Below are positions 11,007-20,710 of a stretch of 64,000 nt of DNA, piece after piece. Source of the stretch: Enterobacteriaceae bacterium RIT691 (GTDB lineage Bacteria; Pseudomonadota; Gammaproteobacteria; Enterobacterales; Enterobacteriaceae); assembly GCA_009668205.1 (NCBI GenBank), contig WJYM01000007.1, forward strand, positions 124,001 to 188,000, given 5' to 3'. Numbering within the stretch: the stretch's first letter is position 1; every line of letters begins with the position of its first letter. Position numbers and translations under genes: made by a program. Below the pieces are notes generated by a model. The model saw only the letters and a list, made by a program, of their open reading frames with translations, searched no databases and was not told the origin of the DNA.

Positions 11007-12153
11007 CAGTGTCCTTCTCGTTCAAAAAATCCAGCGCCTCAGGCACCGGTAAATTCTCAGGTTTTTTCGGTCGTGTTCCGCCGGCCAGACGCCAGCGTTT
11101 CAGTTGCCATACCCAGGCCAGCACTTCCGCAACGGCCGCATACAGCGTCCCCGGAATTTGCTGACCAATTTCGGCATGACGATAAAGCGCACGCGCCAGT
11201 GGCGGCGCTTCCAGCATCGGGATCTTGTGCTCTTCCCCCAATTCACGAATACGTAATGCGACCAGTCCGGCACCTTTCGCCACCACCTTTGGCGCACTCA
11301 TTTTGCCTTCGTCATACTTCAGCGCGACCGAGTAATGGGTGGGGTTATTGACGATAACATCGGCTTTCGGCACATCCGCCATCATCCGTCGACGGGCCGC
11401 CGCACGCTGCATCTGACGAATTTTGCCTTTAACGTGCGGGTCGCCTTCGCTCTGTTTGAATTCGTCACGAATATCCTGGCGGGACATGCGCAGTTTTTTG
11501 ATGTGGCTGTAAATCTGGAAGAACACGTCGAATCCCACCATCGGGATCACCCCCAGCGCCACCAGCAGCGCACACAGCCCCACCATGTTCAGCGCATTGC
11601 CCATGGCGGTCATCGGCGATTCGCTGATAAGCCGCATCATGTCCGGCCAGTGCAGCCAGACAAACAGCCCCGCCACGAACCCTACCAGCACCGATTTGAG
11701 GACCGCCTTCAACAGCTCCGCCGCTGACTGCGCCGAAAACATGCGGGCGATCCCGGGTAAAGGATTGAGTTTATCGAACTTAAAACTCAGTGATTTCGGG
11801 CTGAAGACCAACCCGCCAAGCATCACTGGGCCAATAATTGCCACCACCACGACACCGACAATCAGCGGCATCAGCGCCAGCATTGCCTGTTTAATCAGCA
11901 GAATGATTTGCCCAAGAATGAGATTAGGGTCGTTGACGATACTGTGGTCAAAATGCAGTCCGGAAGAGAGCAGGCTTGCCAGTCTGCGCGCCAGCGCTTC
12001 ACCGCCAAGCCAGAGTACCGCCACGCCCACCAGCAATATCAGCAGTGACGTCAGCTCGCGCGATCGCGGGATCTGCCCATCCTCACGCGCCTTTTCCAGC
12101 CGTTGGGGTGTGGGGGCTTCTGTTTTGTCTTCGTTGTCGCTTTCGTCTGACAC
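10999..12153 (-). CDS. flhB: Flagellar type III export switch protein FlhB
   Basis: FlhB works with FlhA and switches export from rod/hook to filament substrates after self-cleavage. The 384-residue protein has four membrane segments and a cytoplasmic domain with the autocleavage motif NPTH (block IVNNPTHYSVAL). The N-terminus MSDESDNEDKTEAPTP is typical. It is the first gene of the flhBAE operon. In E. coli the next upstream gene is cheZ; here a fimbrial operon on the opposite strand intervenes. Confidence 0.98.
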   Translation of the reverse strand: MSDESDNEDKTEAPTPQRLEKAREDGQIPRSRELTSLLILLVGVAVLWLGGEALARRLASLLSSGLHFDHSIVNDPNLILGQIILLIKQAMLALMPLIVGVVVVAIIGPVMLGGLVFSPKSLSFKFDKLNPLPGIARMFSAQSAAELLKAVLKSVLVGFVAGLFVWLHWPDMMRLISESPMTAMGNALNMVGLCALLVALGVIPMVGFDVFFQIYSHIKKLRMSRQDIRDEFKQSEGDPHVKGKIRQMQRAAARRRMMADVPKADVIVNNPTHYSVALKYDEGKMSAPKVVAKGAGLVALRIRELGEEHKIPMLEAPPLARALYRHAEIGQQIPGTLYAAVAEVLAWVWQLKRWRLAGGTRPKKPENLPVPEALDFLNEKDTDG

Positions 12154-12621
12154 TGCGCACGCTCAAGGACTGGGTTTCTGGGCGTTATAATGACAGAGGG
12201 AGCCCCGGTCAATGGCTGGAAAAGCGTGCATAAAAGGCAGTTTTTAGCGGCTTTCAGCGTAGAGCCCTGCGGCTGCGTTCCGCGTTAAACAACGCCGACG
12301 AAGGTTTGCCACTCCTTTCGTTATCCCCTCCCCCATTTATTTGCCTCTTTTTGAGCACCGCGTTTGCATGAATGCCCCGAAAGAAATAATTCATCGCCGT
12401 GAATGATCTGATTTATTAATACCATCACCCGTCAATATAAATAAAATATATATTAAGCAGCCAAAAACTCTATTTATGTCTGATAACAAACACGCTATTA
12501 CCTGTATCGGTATTTAAAGGAGATGACATCTGTGTATACTACTGCGGATATCAATATTCTTTGCAGCGACCGGTTGTTAGCACCGTTTACGGATTATTCG
12601 TTACTCTAAGGGATTCTCGCT
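12154..12621. other. Divergent regulatory region between flhB and the fimbrial operon
   Basis: This 468-bp stretch has no supported gene. It must hold the flhB promoter (minus strand) and the fimbrial promoter (plus strand). The part nearest the pilin gene is AT-rich (about 12380-12500). I looked for inverted repeats that would make a fim-type invertible switch and saw none. Confidence 0.6.
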
Positions 12622-13200
12622 ATGAACCAGAAAAAGAAACATCTCGCTCTCATTATGTTTTCACTTATGTTTTCCTCCTATAATGCTGTTGCTGACGGGA
12701 TGAATGCCGGTACCGTACATTTTACGGGTGAAATTATTGAACCAAGCTGTGTCATTGATGGAAATGATGGCAAGGATAATAATGTGCCATTGGGCAGCTA
12801 TCCGACCTCTTTGTTTGCCGCAGTCGGCGACCAGTCAACGCTTCAACCTTTCGATATCTCACTTAAAGACTGCCCGGTGCAAACTGATGGACTAAGCAGC
12901 GTACAGTTGACCTTCGAAGGGACCACCGTTGCCAGCAGTAACTCAGAGCTGCTCACCGTCAGTGCGATCACCACACAAGGGACCACCGCAGCGACCAACG
13001 TCGGCATCGCGGTAAGCCTGCAAGATACGCCAACGAAGCTTTTGACGCTTGACGGAGCCGAAGATCAGATTGTGATTGCTCTAAGACCCACCACTGACAA
13101 CATCAGAGCCAGTTTCTTTGCACGCTATCAGGCTTATGCCCTCCCCGTGACGGCGGGACCGGCTGATGCAGATATGACGGTGAATATTCTTTATCGTTAA
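12622..13200 (+). CDS. Major fimbrial subunit (FimA-type pilin)
   Basis: A 192-residue secreted pilin. It has a signal peptide (residues 1 to about 24, ending NAVADG), then the classical pilin start GTVHFTGEIIEPSCVI with a Cys that pairs with the Cys in SLKDCPV. It ends in the donor-strand-compatible DMTVNILYR with penultimate Tyr. First gene of a pilin-chaperone-usher-adhesin operon. The predicted pilus rod subunit would be assembled outside the outer membrane. The order resembles yeh/stc fimbriae, but I do not claim that family. Confidence 0.9.
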   Translation: MNQKKKHLALIMFSLMFSSYNAVADGMNAGTVHFTGEIIEPSCVIDGNDGKDNNVPLGSYPTSLFAAVGDQSTLQPFDISLKDCPVQTDGLSSVQLTFEGTTVASSNSELLTVSAITTQGTTAATNVGIAVSLQDTPTKLLTLDGAEDQIVIALRPTTDNIRASFFARYQAYALPVTAGPADADMTVNILYR

Positions 13201-13236
13201 TTAAAATCGCGTTAAAACGCCTCGAACCCTCTTTTA

Positions 13237-13269
13237 AAACATAGCCTGTCGTTACGTCAGGTTATGTTT
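13237..13269 (+). terminator. Hairpin between pilin and chaperone genes (probable attenuator)
   Basis: A stem of about 12 bp with one G-T pair (13237-13248 with 13258-13269) and a 9-nt loop, followed by TCTTTAT, sits 37 bp after the pilin stop. Similar hairpins in fimbrial operons keep the major pilin message in excess. The partial-termination role is inference. Confidence 0.5.
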
Positions 13270-13289
13270 CTTTATGGCTGTCACCCATT

Positions 13290-14000
13290 ATGAAAATGTA
13301 CAAATTCGGGTTGGTTTTATTAATATCATTCTTAGTGCCCGGCCTATTTAACATCGTCTGGGCCGATGGTATTCAAATTGGCAGAACGCGTATCGTCTAT
13401 GATGCGCGTAAAAAAGAAACGGCGCTTCCTTTGGTCAATCAGGATAAAGAACTGCCGTGGCTCATTCAATCCTGGGTGACTCAGGAAGATAAGAAAACAG
13501 CTGCACCATTTATTGTCACGCCACCGCTTTTTCGTCTCGACCCGCAAAAAGAACAAAGTCTAAGGATAATCTGGTCTGGTACCAGCGTGCCATCAGATAA
13601 AGAATCCCTGTTCTACTTAATCGTGCGTACCATTCCCGGCAGTGATAAAAAAAATGAAAACGAGAACGTACTGCGCATCATCTACAAAACACAGCTGAAA
13701 CTTTTTTATCGCCCGGAAGGCCTGCTGGGAACTCCGGATCAAGCCTGCCAGAACCTTCATTTTGCGCGTTCAGGCAGCCAGCTGCAGATTAAGAACGAGA
13801 GCGGCTACCATCTCGTTTTCGACTCCCTGTATCTGGGCCATAGCCAGCAGCGCAAAGCGGACATCGTCGCACCCAAAAGTACCGCCACACTGGCGGTTTC
13901 AGACAGCAGCCAACAGGTCAGTTGGCGCTGTATTACCGATTACGGTAACGCCTCGCCAAAATATACCGCTGTCGTTGAGCAAGGCAGTGGAACGCCATGA
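13290..14000 (+). CDS. Periplasmic fimbrial chaperone (PapD/FimC family)
   Basis: A 236-residue chaperone with a signal peptide (about 1-25, ending IVWADG) and two immunoglobulin-like domains. Family marks are the G1-region hydrophobics, TRIVYDARKKETALPLVN at the start of domain 1, FRLDPQKEQSLRI, and the Lys of YKTQLKLFYRP that anchors subunit C-termini. It caps pilus subunits in the periplasm by donor-strand complementation and passes them to the usher. Its stop overlaps the usher start (ATGA). Confidence 0.92.
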   Translation: MKMYKFGLVLLISFLVPGLFNIVWADGIQIGRTRIVYDARKKETALPLVNQDKELPWLIQSWVTQEDKKTAAPFIVTPPLFRLDPQKEQSLRIIWSGTSVPSDKESLFYLIVRTIPGSDKKNENENVLRIIYKTQLKLFYRPEGLLGTPDQACQNLHFARSGSQLQIKNESGYHLVFDSLYLGHSQQRKADIVAPKSTATLAVSDSSQQVSWRCITDYGNASPKYTAVVEQGSGTP

Positions 14001-16540
14001 GCATGAGGATACTCTGTCGCTCCTCCTGCGGGCTAAAACGTCCTCACGCACTGCTGGCCGGCTTGAGCGGCCTGTTGCTGCTGGTTGAAAGCGCCCAGGC
14101 AAGAGAATTTTACTTTTCGCCCGATTCGCTTGAACGAGGAGCCGGATCTCAGCAAACAACCGATTTGTCGCTGTTTTCTAACATGAATGCGCAACTCCCC
14201 GGCGAATACAAAACTCAGGTCATCGTTAATCAGCACAAAGCACAGGAACGGATGCTCAGCTACACCAGTGCCAGCGATGGGCATCTGGAGCCTCGCCTGA
14301 CCCCGACGATGCTAAGAGAATGGGGGGTGAAAGTGGATGACTTTCCTGCCATTGCGTCTCGTCCACAGGGCGATCCGCTCGATAAACCGCTTGGTGATTA
14401 CATTCCGGCTGCCAGCGCCCACTTTGATTTTAATCGCCAGATGCTTGAAGTCAGCATTCCTCAGGCCTCACTGGATGCTCTCAGCGCCGGATCGGTTCCT
14501 CAGTCACGCTGGGAAACCGGGGTCCCTGTGATGTTTGCCGACTATTCATTTAGCGACAGTGATAATCAGGGCAGCGACTCCGGTCGCGACCACAGTCAAT
14601 ATTTGAACCTCAGAAGCGGCGCTAACCTCGGCGGCTGGCGGCTGCGTAACTACGGTATCTGGTCCAAAAATGACGATAGCAGTGCCTGGCAAAATGTCAG
14701 TAGCTGGGTTCAACACGACATCCGCGCGCTTAAAGCCCAGTTTATTGCCGGGCAAAGTAGCACTCACGGAGAGGTCTTCGACAGTATCCAGTTCAGCGGC
14801 GTAAATATTGCCTCCGATGACGACATGCTGCCAGTGAGCGAGCGTGGGTTTGCGCCAACGATTCGCGGGACCGCTAACTCCAACGCCACGGTGACCGTCA
14901 GACAAAACGGCTTCCTTATCTATCAGCAGAATCTCTCTCCCGGTCCTTTTGAAATTCACGACCTCTATGCCTCAACCAACAGCGGCAATCTGGATGTCAC
15001 GGTAAAAGAGGCCGACGGCAGTGAACACAGTTTCACCCAGGCATTCTCCAGCGTGGCATTGATGCAACGCCCGGCCCATGTCCGGTTTGAAGCCACCGTT
15101 GGACGCTTTCGTGCCGATCAGGGCAGCCACGATGATGAGCCTGAATTTGTTCAGGCAAGCGCCATTTATGGCCTGAACAACCGGCTGACGCTGTATGGCG
15201 GCATCACCGGATCCGCAGACTACAACGCGCTGGCATCCGGCTTCGGCGTGAGCCTCGGCCAGTTTGGCGCAGTTTCGCTCGATTTAACGGCGGCGCGCAC
15301 CCAGCTGGATGATGGCTCTGTCAGTAACGGTCAGTCCTGGCGGGCGCTGTACTCCTCAGAGCTGCCCTACACGCAGACACACTTTACGCTGGCAAGCTAC
15401 CGTTACTCGACCCAGGGCTACTACTCGTTTGCCGATGCCAACCATCATGACGACCACGACGACTGGGACGATCGCGGCTATCACAAGCGTAATCGGGTAC
15501 AAATCAGCATCAGCCAGCCGGTGGGCGATGGCAGCCTCTATCTCAACGGCTATCAGCAAAATTACTGGGGTGGCGAGCGCACCGAGCGGAGCTTCTCCGC
15601 AGGGCTCGATTACCCGATCAAAGGCATCAATTTTCACCTTGCCTTGTCCGAAAACAGGGACAGCGACAGAGACGAGAATGACCGCATCGCCTCTTTCGGA
15701 TTCAGTATTCCGTTGAGCCGCTGGTTGCCGAATAGCTGGGCCAGTTACAACATCAGCAACAATAACCAGGGGGCGACCACGCAAAATGTGGGGGTCGGAG
15801 GAACCTTACTGGATGACAACAGCCTGAGCTATTCGCTGCAGCAGAGCCACAGCAACCAACACCCTTCTGACAGCAGCAGCCTCTATAGCAGTTGGCGTAC
15901 GCAGTACGCTAACCTGAACGTCGGTTATTCTGCTGATTCAGCAGGCCAGCGCCAAACCAGCTACGGAGCCAGCGGTGGCTTGGTCCTCCATCCCCATGGC
16001 CTGACGCTCTCGCAGCCGCTCGGCGATCAGTTCGCCATTATTGATGCTGACGGCGCGTCGGGTATCGCCTTCCAGAACCAACAAGGGATCCGCACCGACT
16101 GGTTTGGTAATGCCATCATCCCGTCGCTGACCCCCTATCAGGAAAACCGTATTGGCATGGACACCACCCAGCTGCCGGACAACATTGACAGTGAAGGCAC
16201 CGCCGTCACCGTTGTGCCGACCCGCAACGCGGCCGTCGCCGCCCATTTCAGCGCCAAAGTGGGCTACCGTGCGCTGGTTCAGCTGTCGTTACCGAACGGC
16301 GATGTTGTACCGTTTGGGGCAATAGCCAGCGCCGACGACGGGAAAATCAACGGGATTGTGGCCGACCGCGGCGTGCTCTATCTCTCCGGACTGCAGAAGG
16401 CCATTGAGCTGCTGGTGAAATGGGGCAACGAGCCCGGCCAGCACTGTACGGCGAGTCTCCCTGTCGCCTCCTCTATTCCCGATACGAATCCGACCGGGAT
16501 CAAACACGTTACGGCCATCTGCCGTCAGGAAGGACACTGA
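13997..16540 (+). CDS. Outer-membrane fimbrial usher (FimD/PapC family)
   Basis: An 847-residue usher with a signal peptide ending ESAQA, an N-terminal domain starting REFYFSPDSLERG, a plug domain near residues 270-340 (block GTANSNATVTVRQNG) and two C-terminal domains. It forms the beta-barrel pore and assembles the pilus. One barrel loop, around residues 476-495, is unusually rich in His and Asp (NHHDDHDDWDD). It overlaps the chaperone gene by 4 nt and the adhesin gene by 1 nt. Confidence 0.93.
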   Translation: MSMRILCRSSCGLKRPHALLAGLSGLLLLVESAQAREFYFSPDSLERGAGSQQTTDLSLFSNMNAQLPGEYKTQVIVNQHKAQERMLSYTSASDGHLEPRLTPTMLREWGVKVDDFPAIASRPQGDPLDKPLGDYIPAASAHFDFNRQMLEVSIPQASLDALSAGSVPQSRWETGVPVMFADYSFSDSDNQGSDSGRDHSQYLNLRSGANLGGWRLRNYGIWSKNDDSSAWQNVSSWVQHDIRALKAQFIAGQSSTHGEVFDSIQFSGVNIASDDDMLPVSERGFAPTIRGTANSNATVTVRQNGFLIYQQNLSPGPFEIHDLYASTNSGNLDVTVKEADGSEHSFTQAFSSVALMQRPAHVRFEATVGRFRADQGSHDDEPEFVQASAIYGLNNRLTLYGGITGSADYNALASGFGVSLGQFGAVSLDLTAARTQLDDGSVSNGQSWRALYSSELPYTQTHFTLASYRYSTQGYYSFADANHHDDHDDWDDRGYHKRNRVQISISQPVGDGSLYLNGYQQNYWGGERTERSFSAGLDYPIKGINFHLALSENRDSDRDENDRIASFGFSIPLSRWLPNSWASYNISNNNQGATTQNVGVGGTLLDDNSLSYSLQQSHSNQHPSDSSSLYSSWRTQYANLNVGYSADSAGQRQTSYGASGGLVLHPHGLTLSQPLGDQFAIIDADGASGIAFQNQQGIRTDWFGNAIIPSLTPYQENRIGMDTTQLPDNIDSEGTAVTVVPTRNAAVAAHFSAKVGYRALVQLSLPNGDVVPFGAIASADDGKINGIVADRGVLYLSGLQKAIELLVKWGNEPGQHCTASLPVASSIPDTNPTGIKHVTAICRQEGH

Positions 16541-17679
16541 TGCGTTACTTTTCATTGCGTTGCGGCGGGTACATCTTCGTGCTGCTTTTACTCAACTCTC
16601 ATTTAGCGTACGCCACTGTCCTGAAGGGCTGCTTCCCGGCTCCCGGCAGCTATGAAACGCAATACAGCCAGCCACTTTCCCCTGATGAAAATAGAAAAGG
16701 GAGCATCATTACTGCAGATGCGCACCTGGTCGGCAGCGGCCCTGCCATCTATGCGCAATGCAATTGCCCGGGCACAATTTCATCCTCCGCGCAGGTAAAG
16801 GGGTACAGCTTTGCTAGCAGCCCTTTGGTGGCGGGCTCGACAAGCGGAACAGGCTATCTTACCGAGAAACTGGATATCCATATTGATGGCTACAACGACG
16901 CCATCGATTCACCCGATGGAAATGGTCTCTATGCAAACACAATTAACACCTATCCGACACTCTCCCCTGGCGGACAAGCCGAAAAGCTGACGTCCTCCGA
17001 AAGCAGTGAAACGGTCTGCAGCGATCAGACACGTCCGGTCGCAGGCGTTCCGCAGCGCCAGTTTAAGTGGAACACCATTTTCGCCCGCCTGTACGTTAAA
17101 TCCCCGATCCTCGGCGAGGAAATTATTCCCTCAACCCTCGTGCAGCAGACGTCTGCCTGCCTCTATTATGGAAGCGGCATATGTATGCTGTCTGATGCAC
17201 ACCCCGTCGCGAATGTTTGGTTTTCCGGGATCCTCAGTGCCCCACTGAGCTGTACCATCAACGCAGGGAGCGTTATTGAAGTCAGTTTTGGCGCGGTGGC
17301 GAGTTCGAATTTCGTCGCCAGAGGGCAGCCGCCGCAGGGCTACGCGCTGAAAAATGTCGACATCGACTTTCACTGCGATAACGCAGCGGTCAGCAATACG
17401 GAAAAAATCAAGCTCACGCTGTCCGCCGATGAGGGCGTGGCGGATACGGAAAGTGGGCTTATTGGTAAAATGACCGGTCGGGACGACATCGGTGTGAGAG
17501 TCTATGACGCTAACAGCGGCAACGTGCGCCTTGATGGCAACAGCGAATTTCCCATCAGCCTCGATGAGAGCGGAAACGGCTCAATCCACATGACCGCGGC
17601 CCCCGTCTCCACAAAAGAAAGCAAACCCGACCCGGGTAAATTTGAAGGCAACGTGACTATCAAAATGGACCTGCGATAA
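16540..17679 (+). CDS. Two-domain fimbrial tip adhesin
   Basis: A 379-residue protein whose ATG overlaps the usher TGA, which decides this start over longer in-frame readings. It has a signal peptide (about 1-25, ending LAYA), an N-terminal receptor-binding-type domain of about 220 residues with several Cys pairs, and a C-terminal pilin domain with CTINAGSVIEVSFGAV and the closing block NVTIKMDLR. Position at the operon end and length suit the tip adhesin; the receptor is unknown. Overall architecture resembles YehA/StcD-type adhesins, but identity cannot be judged here. Confidence 0.82.
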   Translation: MRYFSLRCGGYIFVLLLLNSHLAYATVLKGCFPAPGSYETQYSQPLSPDENRKGSIITADAHLVGSGPAIYAQCNCPGTISSSAQVKGYSFASSPLVAGSTSGTGYLTEKLDIHIDGYNDAIDSPDGNGLYANTINTYPTLSPGGQAEKLTSSESSETVCSDQTRPVAGVPQRQFKWNTIFARLYVKSPILGEEIIPSTLVQQTSACLYYGSGICMLSDAHPVANVWFSGILSAPLSCTINAGSVIEVSFGAVASSNFVARGQPPQGYALKNVDIDFHCDNAAVSNTEKIKLTLSADEGVADTESGLIGKMTGRDDIGVRVYDANSGNVRLDGNSEFPISLDESGNGSIHMTAAPVSTKESKPDPGKFEGNVTIKMDLR

Positions 17680-17690
17680 GCGCTCATAAG

Positions 17691-17719
17691 AAAATGGCCC
17701 ATTGCGGGCCATTCCTTTT
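17691..17719. terminator. Bidirectional terminator between the fimbrial operon and cheZ
   Basis: An 8-bp stem (17693-17700 with 17706-17713) lies in the 39-bp gap between the convergent adhesin and cheZ genes, with T-rich sequence on both sides. It can end both transcripts. Confidence 0.75.
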
Positions 17720-18363
17720 CAGAAGCCTAAGCTGTCCAGCAAATCATCAACCTGGTCCTGGCTTGCGACCACGCCAGCTTTACTGGTGTCCATCTGCGGG
17801 CCATTGAGCAGGCTTTCGTTTTCGCGTTTCGGCCTGGCCGCCGGATCCGGCATGTTTTCCAGCAGAACCATCAGCAGCTGACGTTCAATCTCCTGGATAA
17901 CATCCATCATCCGCTTGATAACCTGCCCGGTCAGATCCTGGAAATCCTGCGCCATCATGATTTCCAGCAGTTGGGCGTTCGTGAAACTGGTATGTTTCGG
18001 GACATCAGCCAGATAGCTGCGGGTGTCTGTGACCAGTTCGCGGGCATCAGAAAGCTCAATAGGATTATCAAACCACTCATCCCAGCGGCCGGAGAGCGCT
18101 TTGGCTTCCTTTTCCATCTGGTTCTGGTGCGGCTGTGACAGCTCCACGCAGTTCAGTGCACGTTCCGCGGCCTGTGCCGTCATCTGCACCACGTAGTCCA
18201 GACGATCGCGCGCATCGGGGATCGCTTCGGCCGCTTCAGCAATCGCCTGGTCCAGCCCCAGCTCACGCAGGCTGTCGCGCAGCATACGCGTGAGGCTGCC
18301 AATCCGGGCGATAATATTGGCGGCGGAATGATCGTCAGTCGGTTTTATGGGGGTTTGCGTCAT
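17719..18363 (-). CDS. cheZ: CheY-P phosphatase CheZ
   Basis: CheZ speeds dephosphorylation of CheY-P and so ends the tumble signal. The start is placed at the third possible initiation codon (ATG at 18363), which has GAGGTG at proper distance and gives 214 residues as in E. coli. GTG and ATG codons lie 9 and 6 nt upstream. The catalytic segment [10 protein letters not shown] carries the Asp and Gln that enter the CheY site. The C-terminal CheY-binding peptide ([12 protein letters not shown]) is intact. Last gene of tar-tap-cheRBYZ. Confidence 0.97.
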   Translation of the reverse strand: MTQTPIKPTDDHSAANIIARIGSLTRMLRDSLRELGLDQAIAEAAEAIPDARDRLDYVVQMTAQAAERALNCVELSQPHQNQMEKEAKALSGRWDEWFDNPIELSDARELVTDTRSYLADVPKHTSFTNAQLLEIMMAQDFQDLTGQVIKRMMDVIQEIERQLLMVLLENMPDPAARPKRENESLLNGPQMDTSKAGVVASQDQVDDLLDSLGF

Positions 18364-18373
18364 TGTCATCACC

Positions 18374-18769
<396 letters not shown>

Positions 18770-18778
18770 TCACTCCTC

Positions 18779-19828
18779 TTAAATACGTATTGCCTGTCCG
18801 GCACTGATTTTCGCCAGCATCTGCTGGCTTACCTGGCTGAGATCGACCACTTCGCTGACGCCACCCATATTGATGGCCTCACGCGGCATGCCGAACACCA
18901 CACAACTTGCTTCATTCTGGGCGATGGTCCAGGCCCCGGCCTGATGCATCGCCAGCATACCTGCGGCCCCATCGTTGCCCATGCCGGTGAGGATCACCCC
19001 AACGGCGTTACGTCCGGCGTTTTTCGCCACCGAATGGAACAACACATCCACCGACGGACGGTGACGATTCACCGGCGGTCCGTCATGAATTTTGATTTGA
19101 TAGTTCGCCCCGCTGCGCGCCAGCTCCATGTGCTTATCGCCCGGTGCAATGTACGCATGCCCCGGCAGCACACGTTCGCCGTCCTCGGCTTCTTTCACCG
19201 CGATCTGACACAGCTTGTTCAGGCGCTCGGCAAAGGAACGCGTAAACCCTGGCGGCATATGCTGGGTGATCAGAATAGCCGGGCTGGTCAACGGCAATGG
19301 CTGGAGAACATGACGAATGGCCTCCGTTCCTCCGGTTGACGCGCCGATCACCAGCAGTTTTTCCGAACTCAGCATCGGGCCTGCCTTGAGGGTCGCGGGT
19401 GCGGTCAAGGGCTTATGCGCGCTCAGCTGTGCTCGTGCGGCGGCCCGAACCTTGTCGGCGATCATCTCGCTGTACGCCAGCATCCCTTCGCGGATGCCTA
19501 ACTGCGGCTTAGTGACAAAGTCCACCGCCCCGAGCTCCAGCGCACGCAGCGTCACCTCCGACCCTTTCCCGGTCAGCGAAGAGACCATCACCACCGGCAT
19601 GGGACGCAGGCGCATCAGTTTTTCCAGAAAATCGAGTCCGTCCATGCGTGGCATTTCGACGTCCAGCGTCAGCACGTCCGGATTGTATTTTTTGATAAGA
19701 TCGCGGGCGACCAGCGGATCCGGCGCGGTCGCCACCATTTCCATGTCGCTATGGCTATTGATGATTTCCGTCATGATCTGACGCATCAGAGCCGAGTCAT
19801 CAACAGACAACACCCTGATTTTACTCAT
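18779..19828 (-). CDS. cheB: Chemotaxis methylesterase/deamidase CheB
   Basis: CheB removes methyl groups from receptor glutamates and deamidates receptor glutamines. The 349-residue protein has an N-terminal receiver domain (VDDSA; phospho-acceptor Asp in LTLDVEMP) and a C-terminal esterase domain with the Ser of GASTGG, the His of TQHMPPGF and the Asp of GMGNDGAAG. Its start overlaps the cheR stop by 4 nt, which links translation of the opposing methylation enzymes. Confidence 0.98.
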   Translation of the reverse strand: MSKIRVLSVDDSALMRQIMTEIINSHSDMEMVATAPDPLVARDLIKKYNPDVLTLDVEMPRMDGLDFLEKLMRLRPMPVVMVSSLTGKGSEVTLRALELGAVDFVTKPQLGIREGMLAYSEMIADKVRAAARAQLSAHKPLTAPATLKAGPMLSSEKLLVIGASTGGTEAIRHVLQPLPLTSPAILITQHMPPGFTRSFAERLNKLCQIAVKEAEDGERVLPGHAYIAPGDKHMELARSGANYQIKIHDGPPVNRHRPSVDVLFHSVAKNAGRNAVGVILTGMGNDGAAGMLAMHQAGAWTIAQNEASCVVFGMPREAINMGGVSEVVDLSQVSQQMLAKISAGQAIRI

Positions 19829-20691
19829 GCTTTATCCTTACTCAGCGCGTACACCGTCTGCCCCCGCAGACTGAACTCGCGCACGAGATTGCTGAAGTTC
19901 TCTGAGTGCCCGGCAAACAGCAGCCCGCCCGGTTTAAGCAGGGGAACAAATCGATGCAAAATGTCCTGCTGCGTCGTTTTATCGAAATAAATCATTACAT
20001 TGCGGCAGAAAATGGCATCAAATGGACCGGGAACGTTGTACTGTCTGTCCAGCAAGTTAACCGGCGCGAAATCCACATAATTCGCCAGCTCCTGGCGAAC
20101 GCGCACCAGCCCACTATGCGGACCCGTACCGCGCATGAAATAGTGCTGCAGCTGTTGCTGCGACAGGGTTTTCAGTTCGTCCTGGCGGTACACGCCGCTT
20201 TGCGCTTTGTTCAGAACTTCCGTGTCAATATCGCTGGCGAACACCTTCCAGCGGCCAGGTGCCGTGCCGAGCGTGTCGGCAAGCGTAATGCCGATGGAGT
20301 ACGGCTCTTCTCCGGTTGAAGCCGCGGCGCTCCAGACGCGGTACTCTCCCTGCCGACGACGGGCATGCTCTGCCAGCGTCGGGAAGTGATGCGCTTCGCG
20401 GAAAAACGCCGTCAGGTTGGTGGTCAGCGAGTTAATAAAGGCCTGCCACTCGGCGTTATCCTGATTGGCTTCCAGCATCGCCAGGTAGCGGCCAAAATCG
20501 TCCAACCCGAGCTGGCGCAGACGGCGCACCAACCGGTTGTACACCATGTCGCGTTTATGATCGGCCAGCACAATACCTGCGCGCTGGTAGATCAGCTGAC
20601 ATATCCGACGAAACTGCGCATCGGACAGCGCCAGGCGCTGTGTCATCTGTGTCAGTAATGACGATTGCCCGTTGGGCAGCGTTGCTGTCAT
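19825..20691 (-). CDS. cheR: Chemotaxis receptor methyltransferase CheR
   Basis: CheR methylates receptor glutamates using SAM, giving adaptation. The 288-residue protein (286 in E. coli) has the N-terminal helical domain, the SAM-binding block [16 protein letters not shown], and [10 protein letters not shown]. It docks on the NWETF tail of Tar, encoded two genes upstream. It begins 19 nt after tap. Confidence 0.98.
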   Translation of the reverse strand: MTATLPNGQSSLLTQMTQRLALSDAQFRRICQLIYQRAGIVLADHKRDMVYNRLVRRLRQLGLDDFGRYLAMLEANQDNAEWQAFINSLTTNLTAFFREAHHFPTLAEHARRRQGEYRVWSAAASTGEEPYSIGITLADTLGTAPGRWKVFASDIDTEVLNKAQSGVYRQDELKTLSQQQLQHYFMRGTGPHSGLVRVRQELANYVDFAPVNLLDRQYNVPGPFDAIFCRNVMIYFDKTTQQDILHRFVPLLKPGGLLFAGHSENFSNLVREFSLRGQTVYALSKDKA

Positions 20692-20710
20692 AGCGCCTTC
20701 TTACTTCTTG

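Noticed and set aside
12154..12621. Fim-type invertible promoter upstream of the fimbrial operon
   Set aside because: I found no pair of inverted repeats of the right size and no recombinase gene next to the operon.
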